A stretch of DNA of 64,000 nt from Paenalicyclobacillus mengziensis (lineage in GTDB: Bacteria; Bacillota; Bacilli; Alicyclobacillales; Alicyclobacillaceae): the NCBI RefSeq assembly GCF_017298635.1, contig NZ_CP071182.1, positions 3,324,001-3,388,000 on the forward strand, given 5' to 3'. Position numbers and translations under genes: made by a program. Shown one piece after another: positions 29,386 to 38,734 of the stretch. How positions within the stretch are numbered: the first letter of the stretch is position 1; each line of letters starts with the position of its first letter. The notes beneath the pieces were generated by a model. The model did not search any database, was not told the origin of the DNA, and was given only the letters and a program-made list of their open reading frames with translations.

Positions 29386-30972
29386 GTGTCCCTTCGTCAT
29401 ACATCGGCACTGTCGAGGACCTCACGTCCGTTCCCCGGCTGGGACGTTTTGATGGCGTCCATCCGCGATAACCAGAAGTTTCTGCTTTCAGCATGGAACC
29501 ATCGCACAGCAGCAACCTGCCGTTTCACCGAGCAGGTAAGGCCCCTAGTCAATGAGCTGATGGAATACCTCCTGTCTCATGCCGCGAGCGCTGATGGCTT
29601 GGTGAGCGATAGTGTCCGTGCGAGCAGTGGTAACTCCTTGAGCCGCTTTGTGGATGACTTTGCTGCACTCGTTGTCAAAAAGCAGCCGTTACTCACCGTC
29701 AAGGACGCCATTTGCGTGCTCACAGACTACGAAGCAATGCTCGTGACTCTTTCCTACCAAGTTCTTGAGTCCACAGAGACGGAGCATGCCTACCACTACG
29801 CGCATGACCTATGTAACCGGTGTTTACGTGCAGTTGCAGAACACGCGTGCCTCCCCATTGGCCCTGTCAAACTCAAACGTACCGTTCTGGAAGACACCAC
29901 GTCTCCTTTTCTGAGCCGTGTTTTAACGTTGCTCGGCATTCCTTCACACTGGCCGTGGATGGCGGTGGTGCAGGCGGAACCCGAATACCGAGTCGTTGAC
30001 TTTGTCCGGTTCGATGAAACGACATCGTCCTGGGTCGGAGCTTCAATTACGACGCTCATCCAGGAAGAGGTCCGCCAACACACTGACACACACGGGACGG
30101 AACCTGTCAAGATAGCCCACAACCTATACCTCGTTTTGCGACAGGTGACCGATCCGCTCCCGCAAGCTGTGCACCGGCAACTCGTTCGCTGGCTCCGGAC
30201 GATGTTGCTCCTTTCAGGTTCGCCGAAGGTTCACGAGCCATATCCGAGTATAGGAACCTCCCCTGTCCTCGCTGAACGTTTACTGGTGTTTGACGAACAT
30301 CTCTTGACCGCACGCGATGTCTCAGAAGTTCTGTCAACGGTTGCCAAGGACGTTTGCTCCGTCTGCGGGTTTCATCGCAGTGCTTTATTTCTGTACAATC
30401 CACTGACGCAAACGGTCGAAGGCATTTATGCACATCATGTCGACCTTGACGAGGTCCGCCAGATTCGCGAAAGTGAACGCAGCATCCCGCTGATTCACCA
30501 GATGACGCAGTTCTCAAAGCCCCTGTATTTTGAGGACGTTTCGAAATGGATGCCAAAGCATTACGTGCAACACTTCCATCTGTCTTCACTGTTCATTTGC
30601 CCCATTCAGGGACCGTACGGTCAGGCAGTCGGTGTACTGATTGTAGATAACGCTGGCAAGCCGTTTCGTGCCGACGAGCCGCTTCGTGAAGCGCTCGACC
30701 TAGTGCTTCGGCGAACTACTTTCGCGCTGTCCAGGCACTTGGAGTTCCCAAGAAAGGCGGTGCAACCTGTGAATTCATACGCGCTCACGACACGTGAACT
30801 AGAAATCCTTCGACTCATCGCTGAGGGACTGGAGACAAAGGCAACTGCGAAACGCCTTCACATCAGCGATTACACGGTGTCCGAACACATATCGGCGGTG
30901 TTCCGCAAGCTTCAGGTCAAGAACCGAACCGAAGCCGTAGCAAAAGCCTTACGTGAAGGCGTAATTCAGTGA
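29386..30972 (+). CDS. GAF-domain LuxR-type transcriptional regulator
   Basis: About 528 residues. The N-terminal 270 residues are helical and unrecognised; a GAF-like sensor domain follows (about 285-435: DVSEVLSTVAKDVCSVCGFHRSALFLY to FICPIQGPYGQAVGVLIVDN), and a LuxR HTH lies at the C-terminus (LTTRELEILRLIAEGLETKATAKRLHISDYTVSEHISAVFRKLQVKNRTEAV). GTG at 29386 is chosen because GGGAGG is 7 bases before it; ATG at 29380 is too close. Divergent from the beta-oxidation operon (about 270 bases apart), so control of that operon, perhaps by an acyl-CoA or related ligand, is the natural inference. Confidence 0.88.
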   Translation: MSLRHTSALSRTSRPFPGWDVLMASIRDNQKFLLSAWNHRTAATCRFTEQVRPLVNELMEYLLSHAASADGLVSDSVRASSGNSLSRFVDDFAALVVKKQPLLTVKDAICVLTDYEAMLVTLSYQVLESTETEHAYHYAHDLCNRCLRAVAEHACLPIGPVKLKRTVLEDTTSPFLSRVLTLLGIPSHWPWMAVVQAEPEYRVVDFVRFDETTSSWVGASITTLIQEEVRQHTDTHGTEPVKIAHNLYLVLRQVTDPLPQAVHRQLVRWLRTMLLLSGSPKVHEPYPSIGTSPVLAERLLVFDEHLLTARDVSEVLSTVAKDVCSVCGFHRSALFLYNPLTQTVEGIYAHHVDLDEVRQIRESERSIPLIHQMTQFSKPLYFEDVSKWMPKHYVQHFHLSSLFICPIQGPYGQAVGVLIVDNAGKPFRADEPLREALDLVLRRTTFALSRHLEFPRKAVQPVNSYALTTRELEILRLIAEGLETKATAKRLHISDYTVSEHISAVFRKLQVKNRTEAVAKALREGVIQ

Positions 30973-31343
30973 TAAAGCGCCTGTTCGAGCAGTTGCCGCA
31001 GTTCCTTTACTTCAGTGCGTAAATTAGCAATGTCTTGCTTCAGACCAATGACATCCTCCGTAGCCCTGTCACGATTGATTTCGGGAGTAGGGTTGGTTTG
31101 GCGAAGACGCATGAGTCGCTGAAAAAGAATCAACATCGACGGGTCTCCAACCACCATGTCAATGAACGCGTTTTCCAAGGTTTCCTTGCGTCCCGGCATG
31201 CCGTGGTCCTTTCCATACATCAGATGCTTATCCAAAAACCTCTTGATGTTGGGGTTGTTTGGCCCGCCGCTTTGACGATAGAACGCGTCGATTCGCTCCT
31301 GCATGGTCAGTTTCTGCTCCCGGGAACTTTCGTTTGGTGGCAC
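30966..31343 (-). CDS. small protein with C-terminal coiled coil, partner of the AarF-like gene
   Basis: About 125 residues, from GTG at 31343 with GGAGGGGGG upstream. The first 80 residues are polar and helical (MQERIDAFYRQSGG, ETLENAFIDMVVGDPSMLILFQRLM); the last 35 form a heptad-rich coiled coil (IGLKQDIANLRTEVKELRQLLEQAL). I do not recognise a family. It follows the AarF-like gene by 14 bases and its last codons overlap the end of the convergent regulator gene. A helper or anchor for the AarF protein is possible. Confidence 0.72.
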   Translation of the reverse strand: MPPNESSREQKLTMQERIDAFYRQSGGPNNPNIKRFLDKHLMYGKDHGMPGRKETLENAFIDMVVGDPSMLILFQRLMRLRQTNPTPEINRDRATEDVIGLKQDIANLRTEVKELRQLLEQALYH

Positions 31344-31357
31344 GGTGTCCCCCCTCC

Positions 31358-33064
31358 TCACAAATGTTTTCGCCACCGAAATGCGCTCCACAGGACACCG
31401 ACACCAAGTGCCGCGCTGGCTATCATGCCAATCGTTCCAAGCCACCCGGTTACGACCGGAGCCCGCGAGTCCCCGAAGCAGAGGAGTAGCGAACTCCCGA
31501 GGAACAGTGCTCCCGACAGAAACGCGATGGCGACGCGGTTGGCTATCTTCTGTAGATTGCGTGCCGCTGTCGGTGACAGCTGTGTATTCATGGTAAATTG
31601 CAGGCGGTTCCATTCAATGTTCTCTAAAATCTTGTTCACGCGCCGGGGAACGGTCATGAACAGTTTGGCAGCTTCCGCGATGAAACTGGCATTGGTTCGG
31701 TAGTTGAACCGTCGTGTCATCCAGTTTCGAAGAATCTGCACATCTGCCGTCTCAACGAGATCGTGATAGGACACCTCTGGACACAACCACCTGGCAGTGC
31801 CCTCGGCAGCAGAGAATCCTTTGGCCCAGAGTGCAAGCCCGTTTGGAATCCGGCAGCGGTTCTTTAGAGCGATGAGGATGGTGCTAAAGAGTAAATTCCC
31901 CCAGTTATACCGACTCCCTTGATGACTCTCGGTATAGTGGATGAACAAGCTGCGTAGTTGGTCTTTCAGACGGACCGGATCGGTATATGCGGTGGGCTCG
32001 TAGATGTCGAGGGCAGCTTCTGCTGCATCCTCTGCTTGGTTCACACGGATCTGCAACAACATACGAAAGATGGCTTCCGTGTGAATGGTGTCCATCCGCC
32101 CTGTCATACCCCAGTCGAGAAGGACTGCCTTTTTTGTATGACGATCTATCATAATGTTCGACCCATGCGGGTCGGCGTGATAGTAGCCCTGCAGGAACAT
32201 CTTGACATAGTAGTGTGCGAGGTCCGTCATGCGCTCGAGCCGTTCCTCGAAGGTCAAGAAGTCCACTGGGAACTCTTTGAGGTTCCAACCGTCAATGTAC
32301 TCCATCACGAGGACACGATCCGATACATGATACACTTGCGGCACGTGCACGGTGGCGAACTCTGCACTCGTCTTCCGGTGCTGCTCCATCGTCGCTGCTT
32401 CCTGCCGCATGTCGAGTTCATCTTCCGAACTGCTGTAGTAATCATCGATGATGCCGGTCAGGTCAAGGGACGAGGCAAACTCGACCGGGAGCAGCTTCTG
32501 AACCCTTCGTACCAGCTTTCGAATCACAGAGATGTCGACCTGAAACAACTTGTCGACGAGCGGCCGAACCATCTTGATGGCTGTCATTCGTCCGTCTTTG
32601 AGCCACCCCTGATACACTTGGGCCAACGATGCCGATCCGATTGGTGACGGATCGATGTACTCGATAACCTCTCTCCAATTCGGAAAGCTGTCGTCAAGCA
32701 CCGTTTCCATGTACACAAACGGCAAGGGTGGAATCTCACTCAAGAGGGGCTCCAGTTCGTCCGTGAGGGCGGCAGGCAAGAGCTCTTGACGCGTCAGTAT
32801 GACTTGACCGAGCTTGATAAACGTTGGGCCGAGTTCTTCAAATGCCATGCGCAGCCGCTGGCCGAGCAATTTCTGCCTGGTTATTTCATCGTGACTGCGG
32901 TCTTTGATGAGATGAAAGATGCCGTGCTTCATGAACACCTTGAGTGTGGTTTGCAGGCGCCTCGATTTCGTGATGTGCATCGCCTGGCGTTCCAGTTCCT
33001 TGCGGGGGTCTTTCGTGTCCCAAACGTTCGGTCCGTCAGACGGTTGAATGTTCGCGGTCGCCAT
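31358..33064 (-). CDS. ABC1/AarF/UbiB-family kinase-like protein
   Basis: 568 residues. Family marks are KxGQ in TFIKLGQVILTRQELLP, the Ala-rich nucleotide loop GSASLAQVY, the catalytic-loop equivalent YHADPHGSNIMID and the metal motif LLDWGMTG. Two C-terminal hydrophobic helices (about 510-560) anchor it to the membrane. UbiB-type proteins are atypical kinases/ATPases needed for quinone synthesis or lipid transfer; this organism makes menaquinone, so the exact role is open. ATG 33064 has AAGGGGGG upstream. Co-transcribed with the 125-residue protein. Confidence 0.92.
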   Translation of the reverse strand: MATANIQPSDGPNVWDTKDPRKELERQAMHITKSRRLQTTLKVFMKHGIFHLIKDRSHDEITRQKLLGQRLRMAFEELGPTFIKLGQVILTRQELLPAALTDELEPLLSEIPPLPFVYMETVLDDSFPNWREVIEYIDPSPIGSASLAQVYQGWLKDGRMTAIKMVRPLVDKLFQVDISVIRKLVRRVQKLLPVEFASSLDLTGIIDDYYSSSEDELDMRQEAATMEQHRKTSAEFATVHVPQVYHVSDRVLVMEYIDGWNLKEFPVDFLTFEERLERMTDLAHYYVKMFLQGYYHADPHGSNIMIDRHTKKAVLLDWGMTGRMDTIHTEAIFRMLLQIRVNQAEDAAEAALDIYEPTAYTDPVRLKDQLRSLFIHYTESHQGSRYNWGNLLFSTILIALKNRCRIPNGLALWAKGFSAAEGTARWLCPEVSYHDLVETADVQILRNWMTRRFNYRTNASFIAEAAKLFMTVPRRVNKILENIEWNRLQFTMNTQLSPTAARNLQKIANRVAIAFLSGALFLGSSLLLCFGDSRAPVVTGWLGTIGMIASAALGVGVLWSAFRWRKHL

Positions 33065-33390
33065 TTTATCCCCCCTTCCTTGGAAACGGATTCACCGCAT
33101 TGATATATCTGAAAGTTTAAATCGTTTCCTCGAACCCGTGAATGCCCGATACAGAGGTGATTTGAAAGCACACACCCCAGAAAGTTGGGGGTCAGGAAAA
33201 CTGGGCACGACCTGTGCCCGCAGATTGTCGCATGACATGGCCGGCAACAAAAAAGCCTTCCCCAGCCAGGAAGGCGGCGGCCCAAACGACGAGTATCATC
33301 GTAGACCAGACCGAGATGATGTGCCCGTTCATGTTTCAGAGGGCGTTTACTTTACAACTGCCCTATGGATGACTCTTACCGTACTCCCTG
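33065..33390. other. intergenic region between the AarF-like and DoxX-like genes
   Basis: No supported gene. It carries the DoxX terminator (33255-33275) and a smaller hairpin GGGCAC/GTGCCC near 33203-33219. A 122-codon frame on the plus strand crosses the hairpins and has no convincing ribosome site. Confidence 0.5.
33249..33275 (-). terminator. Rho-independent terminator of the DoxX-like gene
   Basis: On the minus strand GCCTTCC and GGAAGGC arms (33269-33275 and 33255-33261) flank a 7-base loop, followed by TTTTTT (33254-33249). It lies about 115 bases beyond the stop codon. Confidence 0.8.
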
Positions 33391-33969
33391 TTACTTTAAG
33401 GCTGCTCCCTTATTGACATGGCGATTCCGGTACTTGTTGTGCGTCGCTTTGCCTTGCCCCACCAGGTACAATTTCGGTTTCGCCAATAACGCCCTGTAAC
33501 TCCAGACCACAACAGCGATGTTCGCGAGAACCAGGAAGAAATCAATCGGGATACCCTCCTCGTAAGGCTTCGCCAAGCTCACAAAAAAAGAGCCGCCGCG
33601 GTAGAAAAAGAGATTGAGACTGATGATGGCGGCAACAATCCCTGTTCCAAGTGCCAAGCGGTATAAAGCAGCATTCATTTTACCGCGAATCGCGAAGACA
33701 GCCAGGATGAAAAACATCACGCCCAGGGCCAGTTCGCTCATCTCTACGACATACCCCACAAGCTCGCTGTTTGGAACAAGATAGGTCTTGACGACATAAC
33801 CGTAAAACCCATACTGCATATTCGAGAGTGCATCGGAAAGCTGTTGTTGTAATCCGGCAACAAATCCCCCGCTGAGAATCTTATCTGCCCCCGACACCAG
33901 CCATTCGTAGCCAAGGATGAAGAGTATGAGTCCGGAAAAGATACGGTGTGAGTCCCTGTCGGCAACCAT
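33391..33969 (-). CDS. DoxX/DoxD-like four-helix membrane protein
   Basis: 192 residues with four to five hydrophobic helices. The opening RIFSGLILFILGYEWLVSGADKILSGGF resembles the DoxD/TQO small-subunit family, in which this segment begins the first helix. Members include the thiosulfate:quinone oxidoreductase small subunit of Archaea and many bacterial proteins of unknown function. ATG at 33969 with GGAGGGGG upstream is preferred to earlier in-frame codons. No large subunit (DoxA) is adjacent, so quinone-linked sulfur oxidation cannot be claimed. Confidence 0.7.
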   Translation of the reverse strand: MVADRDSHRIFSGLILFILGYEWLVSGADKILSGGFVAGLQQQLSDALSNMQYGFYGYVVKTYLVPNSELVGYVVEMSELALGVMFFILAVFAIRGKMNAALYRLALGTGIVAAIISLNLFFYRGGSFFVSLAKPYEEGIPIDFFLVLANIAVVVWSYRALLAKPKLYLVGQGKATHNKYRNRHVNKGAALK

Positions 33970-34306
33970 CTGGCACGCCCCCTCCTGAAAATCTCGCTCA
34001 ACTTTCGAGTCCTGATTCGAGTCCTTATGTGACAAATGATATTTGAATTTCAAGACCCATCACAGCTTCACACGGACCAATCGCCAAAACCGTTTGTGCT
34101 ATGTTGTCCATGGTTCATTCATGCCCCTCGCCTGTGTCCGTCCGCAGGACTCGATGCGGGAGGCATCGGCACGACCAGACAGGGCCTGGCAAAAAGGGCC
34201 TAGGGACACTACGTTGGTTCCACCTCCCGCTTCTTCCTCCTCACGCATATTTCTCCATCTCACGGTCACCCTAACTGTGCACATATCAAAGAAGGGGGAG
34301 AGCGGT
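33970..34306. other. intergenic region upstream of the ger operon
   Basis: Divergent promoter region for the DoxX-like gene and gerA. The plus-strand frame is open from 34043, but no ribosome site occurs before 34295, so it is treated as non-coding. I could not place a clear sigma-G promoter by eye. Confidence 0.5.
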
Positions 34307-35935
34307 ATGCCACTATGGAGCCGACAGCAAAAAAAGGCATTCTCAAATCTACCGATTCCCCCAAGCAAACAGTTGGAAGCGTTCGGCGAGCGAAAGATTA
34401 CCGGAGACAACAACCAGGTCATTGAAATCATACGGGGACTGTTCGGGCAGAACGACGACCTTGCGACCCGTAACATACACGTGTTTCAAAACTACGAAGT
34501 CACCGTTCTGTTCATGTCGAACTTCGTCAATAACGAGCTTGTCAATGAGAACCTATTAAAGCCTTTACTGCAGACCAACCAATCAAATACCACAGTCAAG
34601 CGTGCGAATGTCCCTCAATTCATCATGCAGGAGATTCTCACGTACAGTGAAGCTTATGTAGAAAACAGCCTCACCAAGATTGGCGAAGGATTGTTTCGGG
34701 GCAACACTGTCGTGCTCATTCAGGGATTGAAAGAAGCCATTGTCGTGTCCACACGGTCAGTGGACCACCGTACACCCGCGCAGCCTGAAACGGAACAGGC
34801 GATACGCGGGTCTCGCGATGGATTCATCGAGTCCATTGGCGTCAATATGTCACTCATTCGCTACCGATTGCAGACACCGGATTTGCGCATGGAGGCGATG
34901 GAGATTGGACGCCTGACGAAAACCAAGGTAGTCGTCTGTTACATCGAAGGACTGGCCGACCCAGATATCGTTCGCCGCGCTCACCAGCGGCTGAGCAAGA
35001 TCGATATTGACGGCGTGCTTGACGCAGGAACCCTTGAACAGTACATCGAGGACAACCACTGGAGCCCCTTCCCGCAGATCCAGAACTCAGAGCGGCCAGA
35101 CAAATGCTGTGCGGCGATGATGGAAGGACGAGTCGTTATCCTGACGGACGGAACCCCTTTTGCCCTGATTGTCCCGTCGACCTTTACGCAGTTCTACCAA
35201 GTAATGGATGACTATTCAGAACGCTGGATTATGGGTTCACTGGTGCGGGCTGTGCGGCTTGTTTCGCTGATGTTCTCCCTCATTTTTCCATCCCTGTATG
35301 TGGCCGTCATTTCCTTTAACCCAGAACTTATCCCGACCAAATTCGCAGTCGCAGTGGCGGGCGGCCGTGCAGGCGTACCGTTTCCGGCAATGATTGAGGT
35401 GCTCGTCATGGAGATCTCGATGGAAGTTTTGCGTGAAGCCACATTGCGTTTACCGCAACAGGTCGGCGGCGCATTGTCCATTGTCGGTGTGTTGGTGGTC
35501 GGCCAAGCCGCTGTGTCTGCCGGATTCGTCAGTCCTATTACGGTTGTCGTTGTCGCCCTGACCACCATCGGGTCTTTTGCCACTCCTGCGTACAACGCGG
35601 CGATTGCGCTGCGTATTCTCCGCTTCGCTATGATTTTGCTCGCAGGGACCTTCGGCTTGTACGGAATCGTGGTCGGCATGATCCTCATCTTGAACCACAT
35701 GCTGGCACTGCGTTCGTTCGGGGTTCCGTTCTGGTCGCCTTATGCCCCGTTCAAAGGTCAAGGCATGAAGGACGCACCGATTCGCGCGCCGTTATGGACG
35801 CTATCGCTGCGCCCGAAAGAGCTGTCACCCGAAAATGACCGCCGGGTTAGCGAAGCTACTGTTGCGTACGCAAAGTCACCTCCGAAACGGCAGCGAACGT
35901 CGCTGGTCAGTGGGCCACGGAAAGGGGGGAAATAA
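34307..35935 (+). CDS. spore germinant receptor subunit A (GerA family)
   Basis: 542 residues, usual length for GerAA/GerKA. A soluble N-terminal domain (about 25-290: two lobes, with VVVCYIEGLADPDIVRRAHQRL) is followed by five or so membrane helices (about 300-500) containing PTKFAVAVAGGRAGVPFPAMIEVLVMEISMEVLREA-type sequence, the hallmark of the family, and a basic Pro-rich tail. It forms the A subunit of the inner-membrane nutrient receptor of the spore. ATG 34307 is chosen for GGGGGAG upstream. Next gene starts immediately after the stop. Confidence 0.95.
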   Translation: MPLWSRQQKKAFSNLPIPPSKQLEAFGERKITGDNNQVIEIIRGLFGQNDDLATRNIHVFQNYEVTVLFMSNFVNNELVNENLLKPLLQTNQSNTTVKRANVPQFIMQEILTYSEAYVENSLTKIGEGLFRGNTVVLIQGLKEAIVVSTRSVDHRTPAQPETEQAIRGSRDGFIESIGVNMSLIRYRLQTPDLRMEAMEIGRLTKTKVVVCYIEGLADPDIVRRAHQRLSKIDIDGVLDAGTLEQYIEDNHWSPFPQIQNSERPDKCCAAMMEGRVVILTDGTPFALIVPSTFTQFYQVMDDYSERWIMGSLVRAVRLVSLMFSLIFPSLYVAVISFNPELIPTKFAVAVAGGRAGVPFPAMIEVLVMEISMEVLREATLRLPQQVGGALSIVGVLVVGQAAVSAGFVSPITVVVVALTTIGSFATPAYNAAIALRILRFAMILLAGTFGLYGIVVGMILILNHMLALRSFGVPFWSPYAPFKGQGMKDAPIRAPLWTLSLRPKELSPENDRRVSEATVAYAKSPPKRQRTSLVSGPRKGGK

Positions 35936-37033
35936 ATGGAACGGAGTATCACTGTGCTCGAGGTGGTGGCAATCTTGTTTGGCAGTACGGTCGGCGTTGG
36001 AGTACTGGCAGCCCCGCGTCTTGCCGTCGACGCTGGCGGCACTGGCGCTCCACTCGTCAGTCTGATAGGCGTGCTCATCGCGATGGCTGGGGCGGCCTTG
36101 GTGACCATCCTTGGTATGAGATTTCCCGGTGAATCGATTGCCATTTACGGTCAACGGATCATTGGAAAGTGGCCGGCAGGCCTCATGAGTGTCATTGTCG
36201 CAGGATATTTTGCGGTTCTGACTGCCTTGTCGGCAAGGGAGTTTGGTAAAGTGGCGGTCGTAGCAGCACTGCAAAAGACCCCGACAGAAGTCACGACGCT
36301 GGTCATGATTGTCCTCGTCGCCATCTCGGCCAGGAACAGCATCAAAACGTTTTCGTACATTCACTTGTTTTACTTTCCACTCGCCATGGCACCCGTCGCC
36401 ATTATCACCATCCTGAGTTTGAAAAATGCCGATTACCTGTATTTGCAACCGATCTTCGGTACCAAGTCGATTGGCTCAATGCTCTACGGAAGTGCGACCA
36501 TCGCGGCGCTGCTGCAAGGTGGGTTTATCTTGACCATCATCCTGGCTGCGGTACGCCGTCCGACCAAAGCGATGAAAGCGACCCTCATCGGGATGGGTTT
36601 GGCCGGATCTGTCTATGTATTTACAATGATGGCTGCCCTGGCCGTATTTGGACCCGAGGAAATGAAACTGCTCTATTGGCCGACACTTGAATTGGCAAAG
36701 ACAACGATGCTTCCCGGCGAGGTCCTCGAGCGCCTCGACGCGATTTTTATCTCGGTATGGGTCATCGCAGTCTTTACCAGCATCTACTCGACCTTTTACA
36801 TCACCATTGAAGCTGTGCGGCAAGCGGTTGGACTGCACGATTCACGGATGCTCTCCTTTCCGTGTGCAGCGGCCATTTTCCTTATCGCGATGCTCCCCCC
36901 AAACATCGTGCAATTATACCGGCTCATCATGATGGCAGGCCAATACGGGCTCATCTTAACATTCGGTTATCCTCTGGTCTTGTGGATGGTCGCTGTTGTG
37001 CGCGGCATCCGGGGAGTTGAACTGACAGAATGA
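35936..37033 (+). CDS. spore germinant receptor subunit B (GerB family permease)
   Basis: 365 residues with ten hydrophobic helices of the amino-acid permease superfamily: opening EVVAILFGSTVGVGVLAAPRLA, then GESIAIYGQRIIGKWPAGLM. GerB subunits carry the nutrient-binding pocket that senses amino acids or sugars. ATG at 35936 follows AAAGGGGGG directly after the gerA stop; its stop overlaps gerC by 4 bases. Confidence 0.94.
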   Translation: MERSITVLEVVAILFGSTVGVGVLAAPRLAVDAGGTGAPLVSLIGVLIAMAGAALVTILGMRFPGESIAIYGQRIIGKWPAGLMSVIVAGYFAVLTALSAREFGKVAVVAALQKTPTEVTTLVMIVLVAISARNSIKTFSYIHLFYFPLAMAPVAIITILSLKNADYLYLQPIFGTKSIGSMLYGSATIAALLQGGFILTIILAAVRRPTKAMKATLIGMGLAGSVYVFTMMAALAVFGPEEMKLLYWPTLELAKTTMLPGEVLERLDAIFISVWVIAVFTSIYSTFYITIEAVRQAVGLHDSRMLSFPCAAAIFLIAMLPPNIVQLYRLIMMAGQYGLILTFGYPLVLWMVAVVRGIRGVELTE

Positions 37034-38253
37034 AACACACGGCAGGCAAAGTCCTAACGTTGGTGCTTGTACTCCTGCTGACCGTCCCATTCACCACCGG
37101 ATGCTGGGACCGCGTCGAAATTGAGCAACGAGCAACGGTCCTCGGACTGGCCGTCGACGTGCCAGAAGAATCAGGCACACAAGAACCGCTGGATGTGACG
37201 CACCCGCCCGGTCAGAGCCATATCAAGCCAAAGGTCGAGCTCACTGCGCACATTGCAGTTCCAGGTCGAATTCCCTTGGGACCTGGTGGTTCCGGGGGTG
37301 GCGGTGGCGAACAGGGCAACAAGGCCATCTGGACCATTCAGGCTCGCGGTGAAGACATGGCCGAAGCCCTGACCAACATGCAGCAACAAGTCGCGGAACG
37401 GATATTTCTCGGACACTTAAGAATGATTATCGTCTCGGAAGCCTATGCAAGACAGGGAATCGAAACCCTCAATGACTACTTCCGCAGAAATTCAGAAATT
37501 CGTCGTTCAACCTGGTTGGTCGTTTCAAAAGGACGAGCTTCTGACATCATGGCACTGACGCCACCTCTGGAGCGAGTCCCGACGCTGTACCTCCTCGCCA
37601 CGATGGACCGGGCTAAGGATTCGGGCAAACTGCCAAACATCTTTGTGGGTCGATTTTGGACGCTCGTATCGAGTGACGGGCAGGAGGGATATCTGCCCTA
37701 CGTGACTGTGAAGCAGGAACAGAACCTGAAGATTGACGGGCTAGCTTACTTTCAAAAAGACATCATGGTTGGTACCACGACGCCGTTTCAAATCATGGCA
37801 CTGATGCAGGTTCTCGGGGAGAACCCTGCAGGATACAGTGTGCCTTATACCATACCAGGGGGCACGGTGGTCATCTCTGCCTTTCGTCGACTTTCTCGTA
37901 TACACACAAGCATCGAAAACGGCATCCCGACGGCACGGGTTTCCATGCACGTTGATGCTACTATCACGGAGAGCGATAGTTCAAGGATTAACCTACAAGA
38001 CCCAACAGTGATAGACACGCTTCAAAACGTAATCAACAAAAACGTCGAAACGAGCTGCCTGCAATTGATTCAGGAAACACAAAAAAATAAAGCTGACATC
38101 TTCGGATTCGGGGAAAACTTTCGCGCAAAGCACCCTCGCTTTTGGCAAAGTCGTATCAAAAACAAAGCTGGCTGGGAAGAGGTCTACCCCAGCCTGAAAG
38201 TCCAAATCAAGGTCAGTTCCCGTATCCATCGCATGGGTATGAAGGACCAGTGA
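37030..38253 (+). CDS. spore germinant receptor lipoprotein subunit C (GerC family)
   Basis: 407 residues. A lipoprotein signal ends at TTGC with Cys25, followed at once by the family signature CWDRVEIEQRATVLGLAVD. Two Gly-rich segments near residue 80-95 (PGGSGGGGGEQG) form an unusual linker. The rest fits the three-domain GerC fold, ending VKVQIKVSSRIHRMG-like. Starts with an ATGA overlap with gerB. Completes an ABC receptor operon expressed, by family precedent, in the forespore under sigma-G. Confidence 0.94.
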   Translation: MKHTAGKVLTLVLVLLLTVPFTTGCWDRVEIEQRATVLGLAVDVPEESGTQEPLDVTHPPGQSHIKPKVELTAHIAVPGRIPLGPGGSGGGGGEQGNKAIWTIQARGEDMAEALTNMQQQVAERIFLGHLRMIIVSEAYARQGIETLNDYFRRNSEIRRSTWLVVSKGRASDIMALTPPLERVPTLYLLATMDRAKDSGKLPNIFVGRFWTLVSSDGQEGYLPYVTVKQEQNLKIDGLAYFQKDIMVGTTTPFQIMALMQVLGENPAGYSVPYTIPGGTVVISAFRRLSRIHTSIENGIPTARVSMHVDATITESDSSRINLQDPTVIDTLQNVINKNVETSCLQLIQETQKNKADIFGFGENFRAKHPRFWQSRIKNKAGWEEVYPSLKVQIKVSSRIHRMGMKDQ

Positions 38254-38347
38254 ATCCGCCAGACTGGTCAGAGCTGTTTACGATGAACAGAGGCAAATAT
38301 GCAGAGATAGAAGTTGGTACCAGGCAAGATGCATCAGGAGGTCCATC

Positions 38348-38563
38348 ATGGCGTATCTCGACTTTACCCAAATCTACCCCACTTTATCAGCAGTCCTTCT
38401 GGTCCTGACAGGGGTCTACAGTATGTTCGTGGAACAAAAAAGCTATGCCAAGCAAAACTTGCTCAGAGAGGCCCGTTGGGCCAAACATATCGGCATCATC
38501 TGGATGGCCGCCGGGGTCTCTCTGTTCGTGAGCAGCTGGGTCTGGAGAACTTTCATTTGGTAA
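38348..38563 (+). CDS. small two-helix membrane protein downstream of gerABC
   Basis: 71 residues, two hydrophobic helices (about 9-28 and 45-66) separated by a basic loop KSYAKQNLLREARWAKHIG. The layout and position resemble the small CLC_0170-type proteins that accompany gerABC operons; this match is from memory and unproven. ATG at 38348 has a near-perfect AGGAGGT. It may be a fourth receptor-associated subunit (compare GerD or the small GerXD proteins). Confidence 0.75.
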   Translation: MAYLDFTQIYPTLSAVLLVLTGVYSMFVEQKSYAKQNLLREARWAKHIGIIWMAAGVSLFVSSWVWRTFIW

Positions 38564-38640
38564 GTTGGCCAAGGCAGGACGATTACGAGACAAAGCCAAC
38601 TTTCAACGATGCCAAAACTCGACCTAGTCGTCGATGATTC

Positions 38641-38697
38641 CGTCCGACATCGACTATTCGGACATGTTCTCACGTAGATATAAACCATGTCGGACGC
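38641..38697. repeat. inverted repeat CGTCCGACAT...ATGTCGGACG before the flippase gene
   Basis: CGTCCGACAT at 38641-38650 and its exact inverse at 38688-38697, with an extra half CGGACATG at 38659-38666. The spacing (27 bp inside the 10-bp halves plus 37 bases) and the position 40 bases before the start codon suggest a regulatory site. The same 10-mer recurs at 40447-40456 before the next gene. Confidence 0.55.
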
Positions 38698-38734
38698 AAA
38701 CCACCGTTATCTTTCCAGCAACAGGGAGGTCCGT

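Noticed and set aside
33048..33416. 122-codon plus-strand frame between the AarF-like and DoxX-like genes
   Set aside because: Crosses a terminator hairpin and lacks a ribosome site.
34043..34306. N-terminal extension of gerA
   Set aside because: No ribosome site before 34295 and no resemblance to GerA; the ATG at 34307 gives the normal length.
35212..36448. Long minus-strand frames (160-190 codons) opposite gerA and gerB
   Set aside because: Antisense shadows of clear membrane-protein genes; Lys/Arg/Asn-rich and without family features.
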